This document shows, in pieces, positions 6,388 to 11,419 of a stretch of DNA of 11,419 nucleotides. Source of the DNA: Pseudomonadota bacterium. GTDB taxonomy: Bacteria; Pseudomonadota; Gammaproteobacteria; Burkholderiales; Ferrovaceae. A program made the translations under genes and the position numbers. The DNA lies in the NCBI GenBank assembly GCA_021811005.1, contig JAJZPY010000068.1, positions 1 through 11,419 on the forward strand, in the 5' to 3' direction. The notes below the pieces were generated by a model. That model had not been told where the DNA came from. It searched no databases and was given only the letters and a program-made list of their open reading frames with translations. The stretch's first letter is position 1, and every line of letters begins with the position of its first letter.

Positions 6388-7652
6388 GATTTTGCAGCCA
6401 CGAAACGTTCGATCAGGGTCAACAGGTGATGGACGGCGCCCTGATGTTGCAGTGTAAAGCGTCGTCCCGCTTCACCCATGGCTTGTCGCCTGGATCGGTC
6501 TTCCAGCAAGGGCGGCAGGATCTGGGGCAGCCGGGCCGCATCGGTCAGTCGGAGGGCAGCCCCGGCTGTCACGGCCGCATCCGCGGCGTCCTGGAAATTA
6601 TAGGTGTGCGGACCCAGGATCACGGGGCAACCCAGCGCCGTGGCCTCGATCAGGTTCTGCCCGCCGAATGGCAGCAAGCTGCCGCCGATGACTGCCACTT
6701 CGGCCACCTGGTAATAAGCCTGCATTTCTCCCATGCTGTCACCCAGCAAAACCCGGGTACCGGCAGGTACCGGACGGTTTTCCGAACGGCGCACGAAAGG
6801 GATGGCCAGCCGCCGCAACAGTGACGCGACTTCGTCGAAACGCTGGGGATGCCGCGGAACCAGGATGAGCAGCCGGTCGGGAGCATCCAGCGCCGGCCAC
6901 AAGTCCAGCAACAGCTGCTCTTCCCCGGGGCGGGTGCTGGCCGCAAGCCAGATCTGGCGTCCTTTGCCGACCAGATGGCGGAGGCTGTCCACGTGCGTTT
7001 CGGAAGCCTGGGAAACCGCCATGTCGAATTTGAGGTTGCCGGCCACGGTCACCTGCGGGGCGCCCAGGGCGGTGAAACGCGCTGCGTCGGCCGGGGTTTG
7101 CGTGGCGACCAGCGTCAACTGTTCCAGCGTTTCCCGCACCAGCGGCTGGTGCAGGGCGTAGCGCGCCGCCGATTTTTCCGACAGGCGGGCGTTGACCAGC
7201 AGCAGGGGAATGTTCCGTTGCCGGCAGGCCGCAACCAGGTGAGGCCAGATTTCGGTTTCCAGCAGCAGTCCGAGCGTCGGCCCGAAATGGTCGAGAAAGC
7301 GGTCGACTGCAAAAGGCAGATCGAAGGGCAGGTAACAGCGGAACACCTCCGGGCCGATCAGGTCGGTGGCCGTTTCACGTCCGGTGGGCGTCATGTGGGT
7401 CAGCAGCAGCCGGTATCCAGGGTAGTGCCGCCGGATTTCCCGGATGAGCGGCACGGCGGCCCGGGTTTCGCCCACGGAAACGGCATGCAGCCAGATGAGG
7501 GGGCGAGGCGGCGTGATCGGGTAGTGCCCCAGCCGTTCCCCCCAGTGCCGGCGATAGGCCGGAAGACGCCGGCTGCGCCAGAGCAGGCGCAGAAAGGCGA
7601 ATGGCAGCAGCAGCCAGGCAATCACGGCATAACGCGTGCGGGTCGTCAGCAT
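6384..7652 (-). CDS. waaA: 3-deoxy-D-manno-octulosonic acid (Kdo) transferase WaaA/KdtA
   Basis: WaaA transfers Kdo from CMP-Kdo onto lipid IVA on the cytoplasmic face of the inner membrane, the first step of the LPS inner core. The 422-residue protein has family length (about 420-430). A hydrophobic anchor spans about residues 8-25, followed by basic residues, as expected for this monotopic GT-B (GT30) enzyme. HAVSVGE at 56-62 holds the catalytic glutamate E62. Further landmarks are ETEIWP (132-137), AGNLKFD (204-210), GDSMGEM (304-310) and GGSLLPFGGQNLIE (323-336) in the CMP-Kdo binding half. The ATG overlaps the waaC stop by 7 bases (ATGCTGA) and its stop overlaps the greB start. Whether it adds one or two Kdo residues cannot be read from the sequence. 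Confidence 0.97.
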   Translation of the reverse strand: MLTTRTRYAVIAWLLLPFAFLRLLWRSRRLPAYRRHWGERLGHYPITPPRPLIWLHAVSVGETRAAVPLIREIRRHYPGYRLLLTHMTPTGRETATDLIGPEVFRCYLPFDLPFAVDRFLDHFGPTLGLLLETEIWPHLVAACRQRNIPLLLVNARLSEKSAARYALHQPLVRETLEQLTLVATQTPADAARFTALGAPQVTVAGNLKFDMAVSQASETHVDSLRHLVGKGRQIWLAASTRPGEEQLLLDLWPALDAPDRLLILVPRHPQRFDEVASLLRRLAIPFVRRSENRPVPAGTRVLLGDSMGEMQAYYQVAEVAVIGGSLLPFGGQNLIEATALGCPVILGPHTYNFQDAADAAVTAGAALRLTDAARLPQILPPLLEDRSRRQAMGEAGRRFTLQHQGAVHHLLTLIERFVAAKS

Positions 7653-8593
7653 GGCAGGACTTGCAGGATGGTTTCAACCGGGGGGATCTGCTGCCGGCCG
7701 CCGCAATTGACGGCCAGGGGACTGCCGTAAACGCCGGTATCTTCCGGGCGGGTGGCCGTGAAAATGGCCACCACCGGGCGACCGAGAGCAACCGCCAGGT
7801 GGGCAAGGCCGGTGTCCACACCGACCACGAGCCCGGCATGTCCCAGCAATCCGGCCACGTCGTGCAGATTCAGGGCCGGCGCAGCCAGGGCACCCGGAAT
7901 TTGCGAGGCGAGACGCTGGGAACGCGCCCGCTCCAGCGGGCTTCCTCCCGGTATGACGGAACGCAGTCCGCGTTTTTCAAGGGCGAGGCCCAGGCGGATC
8001 CAGTGATCTTCAGGCCATTCCTTTTGCGGCCGGCTGGTGGCGTGCAACAGCACCGCGTAGGGTTCGGACGGTGCGCAGTCCGGCGCCGCCGCCGGCGCCT
8101 TCAGTCCGTAAGCGATTTCGGGGCCAGCCGAATAGCCAAACGCGCAGGCCGCGAGCTGGCGGTTGCGTTCCACCGCGTGAAGTGTCCAGGGCACGGCGAA
8201 CTTTTCCTGGTAGGCCAGCGTGGCCAGGGGCTCGCGGGCGCTGGCCCAGGTGTAGCCGATGCGGTGGGTCGGGGCAAGCAGGCCGAGGGCGGCGCTTTTG
8301 GCCAGTCCCTGAAAATCGATGGCCAGATCGTACCGGCCTTCGACCAGCCGGCGTCGCAGCACCTTGAAGTCATGCCAGGTTTTGCCGGCCAAGGGGGCTT
8401 TGCGCCAGCGCCGCGTCGCCACGGGAATGACATCGCGGACAGCCGGGTGGAGTTCCGGAATTGCCCTGAATGATTCCTCCACCATCCAGTCGATGGCCAT
8501 ATCCGGAAAATGTTGTGCGATGTCGGACACGGCGGGCAAAGCATGCACCACATCGCCCAACGAGGATGTCTTGATGACCAGGATTCTGCGCAT
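7646..8593 (-). CDS. waaC: Lipopolysaccharide heptosyltransferase I WaaC
   Basis: WaaC adds the first L-glycero-D-manno-heptose from ADP-heptose to Kdo on the growing LPS inner core, in the cytoplasm at the membrane. The 315-residue GT-B (GT9) protein is close in length to E. coli WaaC (319) and similar throughout. The N-terminus MRRILVIKTSSLGD carries D14, matching the proposed catalytic D13 of E. coli. RPQKEWPEDHW at 188-198 includes K191 (E. coli K192), and VGVDTGLAHLA at 257-267 holds D260 (E. coli D261), both at the ADP-heptose site. It is first in the waaC-waaA-greB transcript. No convincing Shine-Dalgarno precedes the ATG; a TAGAAT box ends 6 bases upstream, which would make the mRNA start at or next to the ATG. 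Confidence 0.96.
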   Translation of the reverse strand: MRRILVIKTSSLGDVVHALPAVSDIAQHFPDMAIDWMVEESFRAIPELHPAVRDVIPVATRRWRKAPLAGKTWHDFKVLRRRLVEGRYDLAIDFQGLAKSAALGLLAPTHRIGYTWASAREPLATLAYQEKFAVPWTLHAVERNRQLAACAFGYSAGPEIAYGLKAPAAAPDCAPSEPYAVLLHATSRPQKEWPEDHWIRLGLALEKRGLRSVIPGGSPLERARSQRLASQIPGALAAPALNLHDVAGLLGHAGLVVGVDTGLAHLAVALGRPVVAIFTATRPEDTGVYGSPLAVNCGGRQQIPPVETILQVLPC

Positions 8594-8661
8594 CCCGCCA
8601 TTCTAGGCCGTGCAAGGCCCCGAAAGCTACCGCAATACCCCCATGCTAGAATCCGCCCATG
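8591..8661. promoter_or_regulatory. Mirror-symmetric divergent start region with paired TAGAAT boxes (possible leaderless promoters)
   Basis: CAT (8591-8593), 6 bases, ATTCTA (8600-8605), 41 bases, TAGAAT (8647-8652), 6 bases, ATG (8659-8661). Each divergent gene thus has TAGAAT (five of six to TATAAT), preceded by C, exactly 6 bases before its start codon, and neither has a good Shine-Dalgarno. If these are -10 boxes, transcription starts on or next to the A of each ATG. No good -35 box is visible for either. An alternative is that CTAGAAT is an inverted binding site for a regulator. Confidence 0.45.
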
Positions 8662-9663
8662 AAGATACTGGTCACGGGAGCGGCAGGCTTCATCGGTATG
8701 CATGTGGCCAGGCGCCTGCTGCAGGACGGGCATGCGGTTGTCGGCATCGACAATTTGAACGCCTACTACGATGTCGGGCTCAAGCAATCGCGCCTGCAAC
8801 AGCTCGAGAGTTTTTCCGGGTTCCGTTTCGAACGCATGGACGTCAGCGATGGCCCGGCCCTCACGGCCCTTTTCTCCGGGGCCGGCATCACCCATGTGGT
8901 TCACCTGGCGGCGCAGGCCGGGGTACGCCACTCGCTGCAGCAGCCGCAAACTTACGTTGACTCGAACCTGAACGGTTTTGTCCAGATGCTCGAGTGTTGC
9001 CGCCACCATGCCGTGGCCCATCTGGTTTATGCCAGCAGTTCCAGCGTGTACGGTTCGAACGCGCGCCAGCCGTTCAGTGAACACCATGCGGCCGACCATC
9101 CGCTGAGTCTGTATGCAGCCACCAAGCGTGCCAACGAACTGATGGCCCATGCCTACAGCCACCTGTTCCGTCTGCCGGCCACGGGACTTCGTTTTTTTAC
9201 GGTTTACGGGCCCTGGGGAAGGCCTGACATGGCCTATTTTTCTTTTGCCCGCGCCATCCTGGAGGAACGCCCCATCGCGCTGTTCAACCACGGGCAGATG
9301 CGGCGTGATTTCACCTATGTGGACGACATTGTGGAAGGCGTGGTCCGCATCCTGGGGAAACCGGCCGCACCACGGCCCGGCTTCGATCCGGCAAACCCCG
9401 ACCCGGCCGCCAGCCATGCCCCCTGGCGAATTTATAACATCGGGCATCATGAGCCGGTGTCGCTTGAACAGTTTGTGGCCACGCTGGAACGTTGTCTGGG
9501 AAAAAAAGCGGTGCGCGAATACTTGCCCATGCAGCCCGGCGACGTTGCCGAAACGTATGCCGACACGGCCGAGCTGGCGGAGGCGGTGGGTTACGTGCCG
9601 AGCACATCGCTGGAGGCGGGTATCGAACGCTTTGTGCACTGGTTCAAGGGCTATTACGCATGA
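8659..9663 (+). CDS. NAD-dependent epimerase, probably UDP-glucuronate 4-epimerase
   Basis: This is a 334-residue extended short-chain dehydrogenase that probably interconverts UDP-glucuronate and UDP-galacturonate at C4, supplying a uronic acid for LPS core or other surface glycans. GAAGFIG at residues 7-13 is the NAD-binding glycine motif, DN at 31-32 caps the ribose site, and SSSS at 126-129 with Y152 and K156 (YAATK) forms the catalytic Ser-Tyr-Lys set. PWGRPDMAYF (185-194) and QMRRDFTYVDDIV are the segments I associate with UDP-GlcA 4-epimerases (CapI type) rather than GalE. Length agrees (about 330-340). The MKILVTG start is standard although no Shine-Dalgarno is present. The gene overlaps the next glycosyltransferase as ATGA. 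Exact substrate is inferred; a UDP-glucose or GlcNAc epimerase is less likely. Confidence 0.88.
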   Translation: MKILVTGAAGFIGMHVARRLLQDGHAVVGIDNLNAYYDVGLKQSRLQQLESFSGFRFERMDVSDGPALTALFSGAGITHVVHLAAQAGVRHSLQQPQTYVDSNLNGFVQMLECCRHHAVAHLVYASSSSVYGSNARQPFSEHHAADHPLSLYAATKRANELMAHAYSHLFRLPATGLRFFTVYGPWGRPDMAYFSFARAILEERPIALFNHGQMRRDFTYVDDIVEGVVRILGKPAAPRPGFDPANPDPAASHAPWRIYNIGHHEPVSLEQFVATLERCLGKKAVREYLPMQPGDVAETYADTAELAEAVGYVPSTSLEAGIERFVHWFKGYYA

Positions 9664-10403
9664 CCCTTTCCGTGATCATCATTGCCAAAAACGAAGCCGA
9701 AGCCATCGGAGACTGCCTGGCCTCCGTGGCATGGGCCAGTGAACGCATCGTACTGGACGGGGGCAGCACGGACGGCACGGCGGAGATTGCGCGGCGGCAT
9801 GGGGCACGCGTCGAAGTGGCGGCCGACTGGCCCGGATTCGGGCGGCAAAAAAACCGGGCGCTGGCCCTGGCAAACGGAGACTGGGTGTTGTCGCTCGACG
9901 CAGACGAGCAGGTGTCCCCGGAACTGCGAGCGGAAATCGAGGCGGTGATGCGGCGACCGGATGCCGCTCCCGCCTACCGCATGCCCCGGGCTTCCCGCTA
10001 TTGCGGCCGGGTGCTGCGTCATGGCGGGTGGTGGCCGGATTACGTGACACGCCTGTTCCGGCGCGGCCAGGCCCGCTTTTCAGACGATCTGGTGCACGAA
10101 CGGCTGCTGGTGGACGGGCCTGCGGGAACCCTGGGCCATGCGCTGCAGCATGAAACGTACACCACGCTGGACGAAGCCCTCGAGAAGGCCAATCGTTACT
10201 CGACCCTGGGGGCGCAACAGGCCTTCGAACGAGGGGAACGGGCCACCCTGGGCCAGGCCTGCCTGCACGGTTTCTGGGCTTTTTTCCGGACTTACGTGCT
10301 GCGTCGCGGATTTCTGGATGGCGGCCACGGGTTGCTGCTGGCCGTATCCAACGCGCAGGCCACTTTTTACCGATACGCCAAGCTCTGGCTCAAGCGCCGC
10401 TGA
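9660..10403 (+). CDS. Family 2 glycosyltransferase, WaaE/KdtX-like LPS core type
   Basis: This is a 247-residue GT-A fold glycosyltransferase, cytoplasmic and probably membrane-associated, that likely adds a hexose or uronic acid to the LPS core. The start MTLSVIIIAKNEA is the usual GT2 opening. LDGGSTDGT (32-40) binds the nucleotide sugar, DWPGFGRQKN (57-66) is characteristic of the WaaE/KdtX group by recall, and DADE (80-83) is the metal-binding DxD-type motif. The C-terminal part (about 203-244) is aromatic and hydrophobic without a clear full transmembrane helix. The ATG overlaps the epimerase stop as ATGA, with AAGGG 9 bases upstream, so the two are co-translated. Klebsiella WaaE adds glucose to heptose I; whether this protein uses glucose, galacturonate or another donor is open. 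Its stop lies 14 bases inside the facing msbA gene. Confidence 0.9.
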   Translation: MTLSVIIIAKNEAEAIGDCLASVAWASERIVLDGGSTDGTAEIARRHGARVEVAADWPGFGRQKNRALALANGDWVLSLDADEQVSPELRAEIEAVMRRPDAAPAYRMPRASRYCGRVLRHGGWWPDYVTRLFRRGQARFSDDLVHERLLVDGPAGTLGHALQHETYTTLDEALEKANRYSTLGAQQAFERGERATLGQACLHGFWAFFRTYVLRRGFLDGGHGLLLAVSNAQATFYRYAKLWLKRR

Positions 10404-11419
10404 ACGACTGCATCTGATAGAGGCGGGCATAAGCCCCGTCGCGGGCCAGCAGATCGCGGTGCGCACCCTGTTCGACCATGCGCCCTTCCTGCAGCACCAC
10501 GATGCGATCGGCATTTTCGATGGTGGAGAGCCGGTGGGCGATGACGAGGGTGGTGCGTCCCACCATCAACCGTTCCAGGGCTGCCTGAACGGCGCGTTCC
10601 GATTCGCTGTCGAGCGCCGACGTGGCTTCGTCCAGAACGAGCAGCGGCGCATCCTTCAGGATGGCGCGTGCGATGGCGATGCGCTGGCGCTGTCCGCCGG
10701 ACAGACGGGCACCATTTTCACCCAGCAGCGTGTCGAAGCCTTCCGGCAGCTGTTCGATGAATTCAAGGGCGTTGGCCGCCTTGGCGGCGGCGCGAATCTG
10801 TTCGGGGGCCGCATCCCGCAAGGGGCCGTAGGCAATGTTGCGCGCCACGGTGTCGTTGAACAGCACCACGTCCTGGCTGACCAGGGCGATATTGGCGCGC
10901 AGGCTGGCCAGCGTGAGCGACGGCAGGGGATGCCCGTCCAGCAGGATATTGCCCGCAGTGGGGGTGTAGAAGCGGGGAATCAGCATGGCCAGGGTGGTTT
11001 TTCCGCTGCCGGACTGGCCCACCAGGGCAACGGTTTCTCCGGCGCGCACATCCAGGCTGAAATCGTCGATGGCCGGCCGGTTGCCGCGCGGATAGGAAAA
11101 ACTCACGTGTTCGAACTGCAGCCGGCCTTGGGCGCGGTCCAGCACGACCGTGCCGGCATCCTCCTCAGGCTTCTGGTCCAGCAGTTCGAAAATGCTTTCG
11201 CACCCGGCCAGCCCCCGTTGCAGCGATTCGCTGATGTCTGAAAGACGCTTGAGCGGAGCCAGCAGCATGATCATGGCCGTGATGAAGGAAACGAACCCGC
11301 CCACCGTGGTTTCGTCGGAACCGGCCTGCAGCGTGGCCAGCCAGACGATGGCTGCGACGGCCAGGGCCGCGAAAAACTGCACCAGGGGCACATTGGCGGC
11401 CCGTTCCCCTCGTTCGAAG
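10390..11419 (-). CDS. msbA: Lipid A export ABC transporter permease/ATPase MsbA (N-terminus beyond window edge)
   Basis: MsbA is a homodimeric inner-membrane ABC exporter that flips lipid A-core from the cytoplasmic to the periplasmic leaflet. The minus strand reads about 342 codons to the right edge, against roughly 580 in full proteins, so about 240 N-terminal residues with most of the transmembrane domain are missing. The visible part begins in the last transmembrane section (coupling segment FERGERAAN, then helices) and contains the whole nucleotide-binding domain: Walker A GQSGSGKTT (about 10993-11019), the Q-loop LVSQD, the ABC signature LSGGQRQRIAIA, Walker B LLVLDEATSALD with its catalytic Glu, and the H-loop IAHRLST. 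RGLAGCESIFELLD resembles the linker of E. coli MsbA. A GTG at 11389-11391 is internal, not the start. It converges on and overlaps the glycosyltransferase by 14 bases. Confidence 0.94.
   Translation of the reverse strand, partial: FERGERAANVPLVQFFAALAVAAIVWLATLQAGSDETTVGGFVSFITAMIMLLAPLKRLSDISESLQRGLAGCESIFELLDQKPEEDAGTVVLDRAQGRLQFEHVSFSYPRGNRPAIDDFSLDVRAGETVALVGQSGSGKTTLAMLIPRFYTPTAGNILLDGHPLPSLTLASLRANIALVSQDVVLFNDTVARNIAYGPLRDAAPEQIRAAAKAANALEFIEQLPEGFDTLLGENGARLSGGQRQRIAIARAILKDAPLLVLDEATSALDSESERAVQAALERLMVGRTTLVIAHRLSTIENADRIVVLQEGRMVEQGAHRDLLARDGAYARLYQMQSFSGA

Noticed and set aside
8101..9639. A 512-codon minus-strand open frame over the epimerase gene and the 5' part of waaC
   Set aside because: It crosses the divergent promoter region and lies antisense to the epimerase and out of frame with waaC; the real genes in both places have full catalytic motifs.
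1..11419. Mobile elements, CRISPR arrays, tRNA or rRNA genes, defence systems
   Set aside because: I looked on both strands and saw no transposase, integrase, spaced repeat array, stable RNA gene or unusual cassette; nearly every base lies in or between recognised housekeeping genes.

Overview
The window looks like chromosomal housekeeping DNA from a GC-rich betaproteobacterium, probably of the Burkholderiales. This is inferred from the gene content (thiD beside a divergent rubredoxin gene, a GreB with an acidic N-terminal tail, an E. coli-like waaC/waaA/msbA set) and from the codon bias; no rRNA or other taxonomic marker is present. Genes are packed tightly. The longest non-coding stretch is about 200 bp (4941-5142), and no gap exceeds 300 bp. 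I saw no tRNA, rRNA, insertion sequence, CRISPR array or phage gene.

Left part (1-4940): a partial thiD (minus strand) runs off the left edge. It diverges from a small rubredoxin gene (plus). The rubredoxin stop codon abuts the stop codon of uppP, the last gene of a compact minus-strand operon transcribed dctA -> thiC -> uppP. thiC overlaps dctA by 4 bases (ATGA) and uppP follows thiC after 6 bases, so the thiamine gene thiC sits inside a transporter transcript with no room for its usual TPP riboswitch. ThiC makes HMP-P from AIR and ThiD phosphorylates it to HMP-PP, so two consecutive steps of the pyrimidine branch of thiamine synthesis lie in this window in separate transcripts. UppP recycles undecaprenyl pyrophosphate for peptidoglycan and surface polysaccharide synthesis.

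Middle (4941-8593): a promoter region with two inverted repeats separates dctA from a plus-strand PCMT-family methyltransferase gene. This gene converges on a minus-strand operon transcribed waaC -> waaA -> greB, in which every junction overlaps (7 and 4 bases). WaaA (Kdo transferase) and WaaC (heptosyltransferase I) build the inner core of lipopolysaccharide. GreB rescues backtracked RNA polymerase and is a passenger in this transcript.

Right part (8594-11419): waaC diverges, across a 65-bp spacer with mirror-image TAGAAT boxes, from a plus-strand gene pair. The pair encodes a UDP-glucuronate 4-epimerase-like protein and a WaaE/KdtX-like family 2 glycosyltransferase, overlapping by 4 bases. 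Together they may make and attach a sugar on the LPS core or another surface glycan. The pair converges, with a 14-base overlap, on msbA (minus, cut by the right edge), the ATPase that flips lipid A-core across the inner membrane. The region is therefore an LPS core assembly and export neighbourhood.

No clearly new system is visible. The points most worth a second look are regulatory and architectural: the mirror-symmetric, apparently leaderless divergent start region, the dctA-thiC coupling without a riboswitch, the dyad against an extended -10 box before the methyltransferase, and the perfect hairpin at the abutting rubredoxin/uppP stops.
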